Below, one piece after another: positions 14,554-21,853 of a stretch of 29,519 nt of DNA. The stretch spans positions 1 to 29,519 of the IMG/VR virus record IMGVR_UViG_3300009183_000267. The stretch is one strand, 5' to 3'. The DNA is from a virus. A program made the position numbers and the translations under genes. The notes beneath the pieces are model-generated. The model saw nothing but the letters and a program-made list of their open reading frames with translations. It ran no database searches and was not told the origin of the DNA. How positions within the stretch are numbered: the first letter of the stretch is position 1; each line of letters opens with the position of its first letter.

Positions 14554-15193
14554 TAGTGTACTCCTTAATCATAGGAAAAATTGGCTCAATAACATCAGCA
14601 CAAGCCAATGCAACATCTTGATGTTCTTTCTGTGTCCCGTTTGCGCTTCGGAGTTGTATATAGTGAACCCAAGAACGAAGTGTTCCATTCATATACAAAC
14701 GTGAACCAGTCATACCCTCTGGCAGTACTGCTCTCGCTTGTTCTTTTGCAATACCGTTTTTTAATGCCCATTCATAAGCTTCTGTTACATGAGAAAGTAC
14801 TACAGTTTGAATCATTGCCCATTTCCCTTGCAACACTTCATTATCAGTTTCAATACTATTCTGACGATTCTTTGTATCCTGTAACCGACAGTCCCTTAAT
14901 TCAAATCCTAACTGGGACGCATCAGCATATCGTTGACTAAATTCCTGAAAGGAAAAGGAACGATGCCTTAAAATCTGGCGTGCTATATCCCGTGTGGTGT
15001 CTATCTCCAAACAAATACTCACCATTTCTAGTGGTGACCAATGTTGGTTTTTGATAAGATACCGAACCAACTTTTCAGATGTTTCGGTATTATTTTGATT
15101 GGCAGGATTTGATACTCTGGCTGCAAAAGCAACCTGTTCTAACAAATTCTTACCGTCTGCTCCCTGTGTGTATGATATCAATTTCACCTGCAT
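14543..15193 (-). CDS. thyX: flavin-dependent thymidylate synthase ThyX
   Basis: 216 residues, the usual size. The ThyX signature RHRxxSxxxxSxR is present as R76-H77-R78...S81...S86-x-R88. ARAVLPEGM and the C-terminal SWVHYIQLRS with EHQDVA fit the dUMP and FAD sites. Makes dTMP from dUMP with methylene-tetrahydrofolate, FAD and NADPH as a homotetramer. Coupled with nrdA and the MazG-like gene for dNTP supply. T4 itself uses ThyA-type Td, so this is a different solution from the type phage. Confidence 0.94.
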   Translation of the reverse strand: MQVKLISYTQGADGKNLLEQVAFAARVSNPANQNNTETSEKLVRYLIKNQHWSPLEMVSICLEIDTTRDIARQILRHRSFSFQEFSQRYADASQLGFELRDCRLQDTKNRQNSIETDNEVLQGKWAMIQTVVLSHVTEAYEWALKNGIAKEQARAVLPEGMTGSRLYMNGTLRSWVHYIQLRSANGTQKEHQDVALACADVIEPIFPMIKEYTNGQ

Positions 15194-15206
15194 AACAAAT
15201 CTCCGT

Positions 15207-16220
15207 TCAAGTCTTTTTCCAGTTAATAAATTCCATCTTTGCTCTCAGATTTACAAAGGTATGTTTACTTATGATATCTTGAATTTCGTCTGGTGAGAAG
15301 CCATTCAAAACCATATCATTTACATCTTTTTCTTCAATCATTTCAGGCCAGATTACCACATTGTAGTGTTCCTCGATAGCCTTGTCCATCTGATTATGTA
15401 GTTCTTTGTTTCTTGGTTCATTATCATACACCAAAACAATCTTAGACTTGTCAAAGTGCTTGGAAGCAGCCATCAGATTTGAATCCGCAGTTGCAACGGC
15501 ATTCTCCAGAAACATAGAGTCAATAGGACCTTCCACAACATATATCATGTCTTCCGTGTTGATCCGGTCAGTCCCGAATAACTTGTGGTTATCTTTGTCT
15601 GTCTTTACGGTGATATATCTTAGTTTAGATTCACCTAATGCACGACCTTGAAATGCCACAAGATTTTTATCTTCATCATAGAATGGTATTACCAATCTAG
15701 GGTCTTCTTCTTTGAGACCATCTTTCTCTATTTGCAGGCTATCGACAAAGCCTTTAAAGTCTTGTGCAAAATATAGGTGTGCATGGAACGACTCTGGTAT
15801 TTTGCGGGATTTGACATACACCTTCGCAAAATGTTCTTCTGGTAACGATTCGACCGATGGAATATCGAATTTAACACGAAACTTCGGGGTTTCAGGTTTG
15901 AATTCATCGAAAGTTGGTTTAACGTAATTGTCACGTCCCTGTTCACCATTTTTGTACCGCTCAAGTGCATATTCTTTAACTAGGTTTGGATCAACCTTCT
16001 CCAGGAAATTATAAAAGGAAGTGGATGCACCACAATTGTGGCACATATAAAAGTAATTGTTCTTTTTTTCGTAAACATAACCACGGGCTTTGGTTTTGTT
16101 CTTACTTGAGTCGCCACAGAGAGGACACCTGAAGTTATACAGGTTGTCCTTTTTCTGTGTGAATTTTTGAAGCTTCGGGGATACCCTTAGCAGAAAGGTT
16201 CTATCAATAAAAACGGACAT
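15207..16220 (-). CDS. 61: DNA primase, T4 gp61-like
   Basis: 337 residues against 342 for T4 gp61. N-terminal zinc-binding domain CPLC (C32, C35) and CHNC (C60, C63) recognises the priming site; a TOPRIM catalytic domain follows, with MIYVVEGPIDS near 226-236 and VLVYDNEPR near 263-271. Synthesises short RNA primers with a gp41-type helicase, which is not in this window. First gene after the -10 element at 16253, heading the replication and nucleotide operon. Confidence 0.92.
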   Translation of the reverse strand: MSVFIDRTFLLRVSPKLQKFTQKKDNLYNFRCPLCGDSSKNKTKARGYVYEKKNNYFYMCHNCGASTSFYNFLEKVDPNLVKEYALERYKNGEQGRDNYVKPTFDEFKPETPKFRVKFDIPSVESLPEEHFAKVYVKSRKIPESFHAHLYFAQDFKGFVDSLQIEKDGLKEEDPRLVIPFYDEDKNLVAFQGRALGESKLRYITVKTDKDNHKLFGTDRINTEDMIYVVEGPIDSMFLENAVATADSNLMAASKHFDKSKIVLVYDNEPRNKELHNQMDKAIEEHYNVVIWPEMIEEKDVNDMVLNGFSPDEIQDIISKHTFVNLRAKMEFINWKKT

Positions 16221-16252
16221 AACAAAATGGTGTGAAGTTTACAAGAAACTAG

Positions 16253-16281
16253 ATTATACACCAATTAATGTAAAAATGCAA
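16253..16281 (-). promoter_or_regulatory. probable sigma70-type promoter for the primase operon
   Basis: Minus strand: perfect TATAAT (16258-16253), preceded by GGTG as in the 6173 promoter, and a weak -35 (TTGCAT, 16281-16276) at 17 bases. The -35 lies inside the end of the upstream gene. The start would be near 16246, about 26 bases before the primase ATG. The missing -35 consensus suggests help from a phage activator, or a weak promoter. Confidence 0.5.
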
Positions 16282-16570
16282 GTATTTTTTCTAAGTGGCC
16301 GGAAAGTATTCCAGCAAATGCTATGGCACCGGCAAACATCCACATTACCTTTTGTCTAACCTTTTCTAGGTCACCAATCTTATTTGCTAGTTCGGCATGT
16401 TGAGCACAGGATGCACCATACATTTCTTCCAGTTTCTCAACTAAGGTGTCCCGAGTTTTATCAAGACAGTCATGCATATCTTTAACATCAATTTTTAGGT
16501 CATCCATTTTTTCATTAAGGTTTTCTACCTTAGTTTCAACAATACCAATTCTTTCTACTGTAGTGGCCAT
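16265..16570 (-). CDS. coiled-coil protein with one C-terminal membrane helix
   Basis: 101 residues. Residues about 5-70 form a heptad-rich coiled coil (VETKVENLNEKMDDLKIDVKD...), and residues about 73-98 a membrane helix (VMWMFAGAIAFAGILSGHL). This layout resembles haemolysin XhlA and some phage holin-associated proteins. It ends the gene block that contains the lysis genes. A lysis-accessory role is plausible but not shown. An AAGAAAG lies before the ATG as a weak ribosome site. Confidence 0.6.
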   Translation of the reverse strand: MATTVERIGIVETKVENLNEKMDDLKIDVKDMHDCLDKTRDTLVEKLEEMYGASCAQHAELANKIGDLEKVRQKVMWMFAGAIAFAGILSGHLEKILAFLH

Positions 16571-16581
16571 TTGGTTCTTTC

Positions 16582-16896
16582 TTATACACTAAAGCTGCTG
16601 CCGCAACCGCATGTTGATTTGGCATTTGGGTTGGTAATCACAAATTGTGATCCTGTTAGTCTATCTTTTTTATAATCTATTGTTGCACCAGAGAAATACT
16701 GCATACTGGCGGAATCAACAAGTAATTTTTCAGTCACTTCAAAATCATCCTCATTCTTAGCATCCTCTATCATGAAACCATAATTAAAACCAGAGCATCC
16801 ACCACCTTCGATAAAGGCTCTGACGTATTTTGAACTTTCTTCTTCCAATAAAATTTCTTTTATCTGTTCAATGGCATTCGCAGTTACTGTCAACAT
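16582..16896 (-). CDS. iscA: A-type iron-sulfur carrier IscA/ErpA-like
   Basis: 104 residues, the usual length. The three conserved cysteines are present: C34 in [12 protein letters not shown]96 and C98 in [10 protein letters not shown]-type carriers accept Fe-S clusters from a scaffold and pass them to apo-proteins. The start (AAGG five bases ahead) lies 29 bases inside the iscU gene, so both are co-translated. Phage-borne members have been seen before, but next to a full IscU is unusual. IscA, ErpA and SufA cannot be told apart from sequence alone. Confidence 0.88.
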   Translation of the reverse strand: MLTVTANAIEQIKEILLEEESSKYVRAFIEGGGCSGFNYGFMIEDAKNEDDFEVTEKLLVDSASMQYFSGATIDYKKDRLTGSQFVITNPNAKSTCGCGSSFSV

Positions 16897-17263
16897 GTTT
16901 ACCTTTATAATTGTTAATGGCCGCTTTCACAGCATCTTCTGCAAGTATGCTACAATGTATTTTAACCGGTGGGAGGGCAAGTTCTTCAGCAATGATTGAA
17001 TTACTAATCGTTCCCGCTTCGTTAAGCGTTTTTCCTTTGACCCATTCAGTAACGAGACTTGAACTGGCAATTGCGCTTCCACATCCATATGTTTTAAATT
17101 TTGCATCAGTAATAATTCCTTCTTCAACTTTAATTTGAAGTCTCATTACATCGCCGCAAGCAGGCGCACCGACCATGCCGGTACCTATAGTGTCATCTTC
17201 CTGAAATTTACCTACGTTGCGGGGATTTTCGTAATGGTCAATTACCTTATCAGAATATGCCAT
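16868..17263 (-). CDS. iscU: iron-sulfur cluster scaffold IscU
   Basis: 131 residues, full length. Cluster ligands C36 (GAPACGDVM), C61 ([11 protein letters not shown]) and C104 ([10 protein letters not shown]) are intact, as is D38. The HscA chaperone-binding motif LPPVK is present just before (97-101). It should therefore accept sulfur from a host IscS and interact with host HscA/HscB, as no IscS or chaperone is seen here. The C-terminus ends NCECH, two extra cysteines not typical of E. coli IscU. The start abuts the stop of the exported protein gene. Very cell-like, suggesting acquisition from a host. Confidence 0.92.
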   Translation of the reverse strand: MAYSDKVIDHYENPRNVGKFQEDDTIGTGMVGAPACGDVMRLQIKVEEGIITDAKFKTYGCGSAIASSSLVTEWVKGKTLNEAGTISNSIIAEELALPPVKIHCSILAEDAVKAAINNYKGKHVDSNCECH

Positions 17264-17469
17264 TATTTTTTCACAGGAACTTCTGTGCCTTCAAGTTTCT
17301 TGTGAACTTTCATTTCTTTACAATTTTGTTTTGGTTTGCCAGCTTTGTCTTTAACAACTTGACCTTGTTTATCTTTTACATCAACACAAACTTTTTTTGT
17401 TTCTGCTGCAGCAAAAGCTGTTGAAGATATGGCTAAACATAGTCCTGCTACAAATATATAATTTTTCAT
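17263..17469 (-). CDS. small exported basic protein
   Basis: 68 residues. A clear Sec signal peptide (MKNYIFVAGLCLAISSTAFA, 1-20) with AxA cleavage before A21 or A22, then a lysine-rich mature part of about 47 residues with two cysteines (VCVDV and QNCKEM). AAGGA precedes the ATG; the start forms ATGA with the upstream stop. Periplasmic after export. Role unknown; its neighbours are the lysis genes on one side and iscU on the other. Confidence 0.68.
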   Translation of the reverse strand: MKNYIFVAGLCLAISSTAFAAAETKKVCVDVKDKQGQVVKDKAGKPKQNCKEMKVHKKLEGTEVPVKK

Positions 17470-17687
17470 TTTTCGTCCTTTTTAGTAAACTTTTCTGATG
17501 CTGTGAAACCTAAACCTGCAATTACAATGTACATCATTGAATCGTAAATTTTAGAATCTATAGGATGACCATATAACATAGTAATAAAACCTGATGCACA
17601 CATTACAAATGCTAACAGTGTGACAACTCTTTTGCTAGAGATGGTGCCATTGACACCATCCGATAACATACTTTTTAAGTAGTACAT
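17466..17687 (-). CDS. small two-helix membrane protein, holin candidate
   Basis: 73 residues. Two membrane helices, about 21-39 (VVTLLAFVMCASGFITMLY) and 47-62 (YDSMMYIVIAGLGFTA), with a short charged tail SEKFTKKDEK. The form SSKRVVTLLAF...MMYIVIAGLGFTASEKF recurs in small phage membrane proteins, some labelled holin. It lies near endolysin and spanin candidates, which supports holin, but the 145-residue protein upstream is a second candidate. An ATG at 17669 is an alternative start. Confidence 0.6.
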   Translation of the reverse strand: MYYLKSMLSDGVNGTISSKRVVTLLAFVMCASGFITMLYGHPIDSKIYDSMMYIVIAGLGFTASEKFTKKDEK

Positions 17688-17691
17688 CTAT

Positions 17692-18129
17692 TTAGATTTC
17701 TGGTTGGAAGGCTGGTGCTGGTGCAGGTTTGCCGCCAAATCCTGTGACAACTTGTGGTGCTGGTGCAAAGGTTGCTGCACTTGACGTTGGTGCGCCAAAT
17801 GTTGCATTGTTGCTTGGTGCATTAGTTGAAGGTGTACTTGGTGGTGGTCCTGAAACGACTGGTGGTTTATTTGCTGCATCTAGTGCCTTTGCTCTAAGGT
17901 CTTTATCATTACCTGCAAGCATGATGCCTGATAAAGTACCAGTTAAGAATGTTGCAATAGGAATAATCAACTCAAAGAATTTTTGGTCGATAGGACTAAT
18001 TGCATTTAATGGTTGTGTTACAAAGATAATTGAATAGAGAACAACAAAGACAATACCTGTCAATGTTAATGCTAAACAAATACCGATGAAGAATTTCAGT
18101 CGAGCCATTAGCTGTTCTTCTGTATACAT
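17692..18129 (-). CDS. membrane protein with proline/alanine-rich tail, second holin candidate
   Basis: 145 residues from the ATG at 18129, chosen because longer frames run through the upstream gene. Two membrane helices: about 10-35 (FIGICLALTLTGIVFVVLYS) and 52-72 (LIIPIATFLTGTLSGIMLAG). The rest is a disordered P/A/T/S-rich tail (PPVVSGPPPSTPSTNAPSNN...). The helical part resembles proteins in T4-like marine phages close to lysis genes. It could be a holin or an antiholin-like partner. Confidence 0.62.
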   Translation of the reverse strand: MYTEEQLMARLKFFIGICLALTLTGIVFVVLYSIIFVTQPLNAISPIDQKFFELIIPIATFLTGTLSGIMLAGNDKDLRAKALDAANKPPVVSGPPPSTPSTNAPSNNATFGAPTSSAATFAPAPQVVTGFGGKPAPAPAFQPEI

Positions 18130-18136
18130 GAGATTA

Positions 18137-18430
18137 TTATTTTCCACAGTTAGCTCCTTGTGTTGGTGTAGTACATTGTGTTGGTACAGGAGTTTGTCCG
18201 ATAGGTTCAACTCTTGTTGTTGGTGGTCCCAATCTTGGGTCACGTTGTCCTTTGAATATATGTTCTGGACATGTTCTTGTCACATCACATCTTGGCATCT
18301 TGCACATATCTTTGTCCCAATTATCAGGGTCTTGACATGGATAACGAAATCTATCGCCACCACAAAATGCTAATGATAATGGCAAAAGAATCATTCCTAT
18401 AGCTACATATAATAGTTTTCTATCATTCAT
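18137..18430 (-). CDS. exported cysteine-rich small protein
   Basis: 97 residues. An N-terminal signal sequence or membrane anchor (LLYVAIGMILLPLSLAFC) ends with a cysteine, but LAFC is a poor lipobox. The mature part has at least seven cysteines and many prolines (CQDPDNWDKDMC, PRCDVTRTCPEH, TQCTTPTQGANC), so disulfides in the periplasm are likely. AAGGA six bases before the ATG supports the start. Lysis-block location; role unknown. Confidence 0.62.
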   Translation of the reverse strand: MNDRKLLYVAIGMILLPLSLAFCGGDRFRYPCQDPDNWDKDMCKMPRCDVTRTCPEHIFKGQRDPRLGPPTTRVEPIGQTPVPTQCTTPTQGANCGK

Positions 18431-18439
18431 TTTTTTTCC

Positions 18440-18874
18440 TTAATTACACCAAGAAGTTTTAGCTTCACCGTAATATTCACGAGCATAACCTTGTTGTATC
18501 AACATCATACGGAGACTTTTGCCATCCAATATTACATCACCCAAGACTCGACCACCATATTTGTCCCAATCCATGAGTATGATTTGTCGTTTGGTTGCTG
18601 CATTAATTTGAGCCTTAGTGAAGGCGCTAGCTGCTTGGCCTCTTGCATCTTCACTTGGACAACCTGCTCTGAATCCTTTTTCTGGTGTATCAACTCCAAA
18701 AACTCTAATTGAAAGTTCTGGTTTGAGTGGCGCAGGTAAAAATGGCGCATGAAATGCAACAGTATCACCGTCAATAACACGGGTAATCACCGCATCATAT
18801 GTAACACCATCTTTTTGTTTTTGTGCAAATGTTAAACAAGGTATCAATAATAAAATAATTAGTAATTTTTTCAT
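18440..18874 (-). CDS. secreted thermonuclease-like nuclease (SNase fold)
   Basis: 144 residues from the ATG at 18874 (GGAG six bases ahead). A signal peptide (MKKLLIILLLIPCLTFA) is followed by an SNase domain. Catalytic parts match staphylococcal nuclease: VIDGDTV (D21), RVFGVDTPEKG (R35, D40, E43) and DKYGGRVLG (R87). It should cut DNA or RNA outside the cytoplasm with calcium. Location between endolysin and holin-like genes suggests release or periplasmic action late in infection, for example to degrade DNA during lysis or to block incoming phage DNA. This role is inference. Confidence 0.85.
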   Translation of the reverse strand: MKKLLIILLLIPCLTFAQKQKDGVTYDAVITRVIDGDTVAFHAPFLPAPLKPELSIRVFGVDTPEKGFRAGCPSEDARGQAASAFTKAQINAATKRQIILMDWDKYGGRVLGDVILDGKSLRMMLIQQGYAREYYGEAKTSWCN

Positions 18875-18875
18875 A

Positions 18876-19499
18876 TTATACTCCAAAAACATGTAGTGCA
18901 TGTTCGTAATGTTTGATTCGGTCATCTAGGCCAATTGTTCCACCATTAATCTTTTTCGTTAATGTTAGTATATCACCTTTGTCTGACCATTTATTTAAAT
19001 CATTTGTTTCCCAGAACCAACAGGCTGACTGTGCAGCACCTTCAAATGTTGCAAGATATTCTGATGCATCTTCAACTGTGATGTTTAATGAACCTGCAAA
19101 GAATGTATAGTTGTCTCGGCCGGTCAATTGAATCAATCCACGACCACAGAACTTGTATCCGTCACCTGATGATTCATCACCGTTGCCCATGCGTGATGCA
19201 TAGACTTTGTTTGCAATGGCTGCTTGCTTGTTTGGTCGTGAACAGTAATCATTAGCAATTTCATCATTCGGAAAATACTTTGGAAAGATTTTACGCAAGG
19301 TTGCAGGTTTGTAATTTAGGTTCTCTTTTAGTGCAGTAAATCCACCAGACTCATGTGAACACTGTGCTATAAAAGCAGCCATTCTCTGAGGTGTATTGAT
19401 TTCATAATCAGGCAATAAAATTGACAATGCGTGATGCCAATGGTCAACATATGGGTTTTTAGGAAGTAATTGTTTTAGTTGTTCTTTGGTCAGTTCCAT
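18876..19499 (-). CDS. endolysin, glycoside hydrolase family 19 (chitinase-like lysozyme)
   Basis: 207 residues, no signal peptide. GH19 signs: MAAFIAQCSHESGGF (catalytic E about 50) and FCGRGLIQLTGRDNYTFFA, then a helical C-terminus with TKKINGG. Phage members cut the glycan of peptidoglycan. Export would depend on a holin. It overlaps the o-spanin candidate by one base and is followed by the SNase gene. Solid family call. Confidence 0.9.
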   Translation of the reverse strand: MELTKEQLKQLLPKNPYVDHWHHALSILLPDYEINTPQRMAAFIAQCSHESGGFTALKENLNYKPATLRKIFPKYFPNDEIANDYCSRPNKQAAIANKVYASRMGNGDESSGDGYKFCGRGLIQLTGRDNYTFFAGSLNITVEDASEYLATFEGAAQSACWFWETNDLNKWSDKGDILTLTKKINGGTIGLDDRIKHYEHALHVFGV

Positions 19500-19783
19500 T
19501 ATTTTACACTTTCATAAATGTGTTTTTGTATTTGATACCATTCAATCCATGCATCATTTTTCACAGCACACTCATAATAAGTAGTATAATTAATTGTAAC
19601 AGTTTTGCTTACATCACTCAATTTTACATCTTCACCCAATTTTTGTAACTGGGGACATTTTTGTAATAATTTATCTGGCACTTCAGGAAACTTCATTGTA
19701 ACAGGAACAGTAGTTGAACAACCAGTTGCTAAAAAAGCAAGTAGTATGAAAATTACTAGTATGAATAATTTAATTGGATTCAT
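19499..19783 (-). CDS. lipoprotein, outer-membrane spanin (o-spanin) candidate
   Basis: 94 residues. Hydrophobic signal (IKLFILVIFILLAFLATGC) with a lipobox-like ATGC at 19-22, so it is probably lipidated on C22. The mature part (VPDKLLQKCPQLQKL...INYTTYYECAVKNDAWIEWY) matches a recurring lipoprotein found in phage lysis cassettes. With the i-spanin candidate two genes upstream it would fuse inner and outer membranes at lysis. Coupled to the endolysin by a one-base overlap. Confidence 0.7.
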   Translation of the reverse strand: MNPIKLFILVIFILLAFLATGCSTTVPVTMKFPEVPDKLLQKCPQLQKLGEDVKLSDVSKTVTINYTTYYECAVKNDAWIEWYQIQKHIYESVK

Positions 19784-20091
19784 TTTTCTTCAGAAAGTTT
19801 ATTTACTTTAGTAACATAATTAATTGTATCTTTTGATGCCGTTGATCCGGGTTTTCTCATTAAACCTTTTTCTTTTTCTTCACGTTTTTTGGCTTTTGCA
19901 ATTTTATCTAAATTAACTTGTGATATTTTACCCCAAGGACCGTAACCTTCTCGGTGCATAACAAATTTAGTACTACCAGTCTTCTGTGTTGGAGTTGATT
20001 GTGCTGATGCTGCACGAATAGCAGCATAGTCAAGTGGCTTCTTTTTTTCTTCTGGTGATTTATGTGAAATGAACTGTTTGAAGGTTTTCAT
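19780..20091 (-). CDS. leader-tagged small basic protein (MKTFKQFISH leader)
   Basis: 103 residues, basic, no membrane segment. Residues 1-10 (MKTFKQFISH) resemble the T4 capsid-targeting leader MKTYQEFIAE, but the glutamate needed for prohead-protease cleavage is H. The rest is lysine-rich and likely disordered, with FVMHREGYGPWGKISQVNLDKIAKAKK as its most ordered part. ATGA junctions with both neighbours, which are spanin candidates. It may be an internal head protein or only share the leader; unknown function. Confidence 0.62.
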   Translation of the reverse strand: MKTFKQFISHKSPEEKKKPLDYAAIRAASAQSTPTQKTGSTKFVMHREGYGPWGKISQVNLDKIAKAKKREEKEKGLMRKPGSTASKDTINYVTKVNKLSEEK

Positions 20092-20543
20092 TTAGGTGCC
20101 TCAACTGCATCATTATGTGCCTTGATAAACTCTTTTGGAATTTCACAGATACCACCTGGTGCAAATTTTGTGTCATACTTGACCACTTCTCTATCTACAT
20201 ATTTAACAATGTCTTCACCTCTGGTTCTGACTATCTGTACCTTGTTTACCACTCTTTCAACAATCTTAATGTTTTCTTCTTTTGATTGTGTTTCAGCAAC
20301 AGCAACTTTGGCTTCCATTTCTTTTACTCTTGTTTCCCATACGTCATTATCATATATCGCACCTGACATAAAAGTTCCAATGGCAATCGATGCAATTGAA
20401 CCAAGTTGTATAGGTGTTTTGTAAATGTAAAGAAAAGGAATGAAACTAAGGAATCTAATGAAATATGATGCGGCCACACCAAAAACGCCGGCTAATAAGA
20501 CGGCGTAGAAAATCCAATTAGGTAACCATTGCAGTATCCACAT
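20088..20543 (-). CDS. membrane-anchored coiled-coil protein, inner-membrane spanin (i-spanin) candidate
   Basis: 151 residues. Two or three membrane helices in the first 65 residues (WIFYAVLLAGVFGVAASYF, FIPFLYIYKTPIQLGSIASIAIGTF), then a charged coiled coil (RVKEMEAKVAVAETQSKEENIKIVERVVNKVQIV) and ICEIPKEFIKAHNDA. The C-terminal signature recurs in Rz-like proteins of marine T4-like phages. More membrane helices than a classical Rz. Pairs with the lipoprotein at 19499-19783; one small gene separates them. Confidence 0.68.
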   Translation of the reverse strand: MWILQWLPNWIFYAVLLAGVFGVAASYFIRFLSFIPFLYIYKTPIQLGSIASIAIGTFMSGAIYDNDVWETRVKEMEAKVAVAETQSKEENIKIVERVVNKVQIVRTRGEDIVKYVDREVVKYDTKFAPGGICEIPKEFIKAHNDAVEAPK

Positions 20544-20544
20544 A

Positions 20545-20790
20545 TTACATCTTCGGTTGACTGCGTTTAGTAAATGACATTACTGGATTTCTTTTCTTAG
20601 AAACACCTGGTTCTCCACCAGCGCCACCTGAACCAGCAATGTTTCCACCGCTGACACTGTTTGCTGGTGCAGCTGCCATACCATCTTCTTTTACACAGCT
20701 GTTATCGGAGTATGCTTTTTTACCTGGAACAGGTTTGTAACCAGTCCAACATCTACCCTTTTCTGTGATATATTCTTGAAATGTTTTCAT
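20545..20790 (-). CDS. leader-tagged small protein with CWTGY motif
   Basis: 81 residues from the ATG at 20790, which overlaps the upstream TGA as TGATG; a GTG 12 bases earlier is less likely. Leader MKTFQEYITE with I8-x-E10, matching the T4 IPIII leader and its gp21-type cleavage site. Residues about 13-36 contain RCWTGYKPVPGKK...SCVKE, shared with the next gene upstream. Then a glycine-rich stretch (SGGNIAGSGGAGGEPG) and a basic end. Probably a head-internal or scaffold-associated protein; role inferred from the leader. Confidence 0.68.
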   Translation of the reverse strand: MKTFQEYITEKGRCWTGYKPVPGKKAYSDNSCVKEDGMAAAPANSVSGGNIAGSGGAGGEPGVSKKRNPVMSFTKRSQPKM

Positions 20791-21443
20791 CAGCAATTCC
20801 ACTTACGTAAAGATTTATTAATACGAGAATCCGGATCATTAGCAGTTTTTGCTGATGTTAATCTTTTCTTCATACCAGACATTCTAGCACAGAATGACTT
20901 ACGGCGATTTGCTGCAGCTGAACCTGCTTTTAATTTTGATGGTTTGGTTGTGACAGCTGTCTTTAGTTTTGAACCAGGATTTTCTCTACGATAAGAATCA
21001 ACACCCTTTTGATTCAAACCACCAGATTCACTTTTGCCTTCTTTGCGTTGCCATGCAGCAGTTTCTTCTAAGTCAACTTCTTCATTTTTACTAGACATAT
21101 AACCAGCAGCAGTTTCAATATAGTCTGCGGCTAATGTTACTTTAGATTGCACCCAAGCAGGTACCTGCATATTTGGATCCTTGACAACTTCACGCATCAT
21201 GTTAATGGAACGTTCTATTTGATCCAGTTGATTCATAATCATACTGCCTTCATCATCCATCTCTTTACCCATGGCGATGGCAATATGGTTTTCGTCTATT
21301 TCAACTTCTTCTGGAACACAATTAGGAACGGTTCTACCGTTTTTCTTTTTTGTTCCGACAGCAGTGTATCCAGTCCAACAAGCCTTCTTTAGGTCACCAG
21401 TTGGTTCTTTAACTTCGTTGATGTATTCGTTGAATTTTTTCAT
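20790..21443 (-). CDS. leader-tagged head-region protein, DUF6321-like C-terminal domain
   Basis: 217 residues. Leader MKKFNEYINE with a possible cut after I-N-E10. Then the CWTGYTAVGTKKKNG...PNCVPEE motif (22-46), an acidic helical middle (MDDEGSMIMNQLDQIERSINMM...), and from about 130 a basic domain AWQRKEGKSESGGLNQKG...KPSKLK...RRKSFCARMSGMKKRLT...LRKWNC. That last domain is, from memory, the family DUF6321 of T4-like marine phages; strong conservation and basic charge suggest DNA or RNA binding. Coupled upstream by ATGA. Confidence 0.75.
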   Translation of the reverse strand: MKKFNEYINEVKEPTGDLKKACWTGYTAVGTKKKNGRTVPNCVPEEVEIDENHIAIAMGKEMDDEGSMIMNQLDQIERSINMMREVVKDPNMQVPAWVQSKVTLAADYIETAAGYMSSKNEEVDLEETAAWQRKEGKSESGGLNQKGVDSYRRENPGSKLKTAVTTKPSKLKAGSAAANRRKSFCARMSGMKKRLTSAKTANDPDSRINKSLRKWNC

Positions 21444-21826
21444 ATGTTTCTTAATATCTCTGCGACATTCATATCTAGTGGTAAATCGGATGATGATATA
21501 GTTTTTCCATTAATTCCATAAACAAAGTCAGGCATAATGTCAAGGTAATCTAAAAATGTTTTTAGAATATCATAATCACGTTCATCAGTCTTATAGAACA
21601 ATATTCTTGCCGTTGCTTCTGGACCAAAAACATTATTCAATAAAATGATATGGTTTATAATTAATCGTTCTTTGAGGGATTTTGTGACCTTATATCTACG
21701 AAATAACCTTTTCAGGTATTTTGTTCTTTTAATATCTCCCTCAAATTCCGACATAATGCAATGTGGTGATGTATAGCATTTTGCAGCATACATCATAAAA
21801 TTATCTTCATTCAATTCATCGAACAT
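21440..21826 (-). CDS. conserved T4-like phage protein of unknown function
   Basis: 128 residues, starting MFDELNEDNFMMYAAKCYTSPHC, with a basic centre (IKRTKYLKRLFRRYK), then ERLIINHIILLNNVFGPEATARILFYK and an LPLDMNVAEILRNI end. This order matches a family common in marine T4-like phages with no known role. No leader motif. A stable hairpin lies eight bases before the ATG and no clear Shine-Dalgarno sequence is present. Confidence 0.68.
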   Translation of the reverse strand: MFDELNEDNFMMYAAKCYTSPHCIMSEFEGDIKRTKYLKRLFRRYKVTKSLKERLIINHIILLNNVFGPEATARILFYKTDERDYDILKTFLDYLDIMPDFVYGINGKTISSSDLPLDMNVAEILRNI

Positions 21827-21833
21827 ATTAAAT

Positions 21834-21849
21834 GGGGGCCGAAGCCCCT
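21834..21849 (-). terminator. stable C(UUCG)G hairpin after the structural gene
   Basis: Minus-strand RNA GGGGC-UUCG-GCCCC (21848-21844, loop 21843-21840, 21839-21835), a five-bp GC stem with an ultra-stable UUCG loop, extendable by one wobble pair. It follows the stop of the 288-residue gene by five bases. After it comes only ATTT on the minus strand; the better T-run (21849-21855) is on the plus strand. It may attenuate, protect mRNA ends, or limit translation of the next gene. Confidence 0.6.
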
Positions 21850-21853
21850 TTTG

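Noticed and set aside
17688-17879. H/Q-rich minus-strand frame
   Set aside because: Shifted reading of the proline/alanine-rich tail of the 145-residue membrane protein; low complexity, no ribosome site, and composition explained by the main frame.
17729-18037. 102-codon plus-strand frame rich in G, A and V
   Set aside because: Antisense of the membrane protein with P/A tail; apparent hydrophobicity is a product of the repetitive coding strand.
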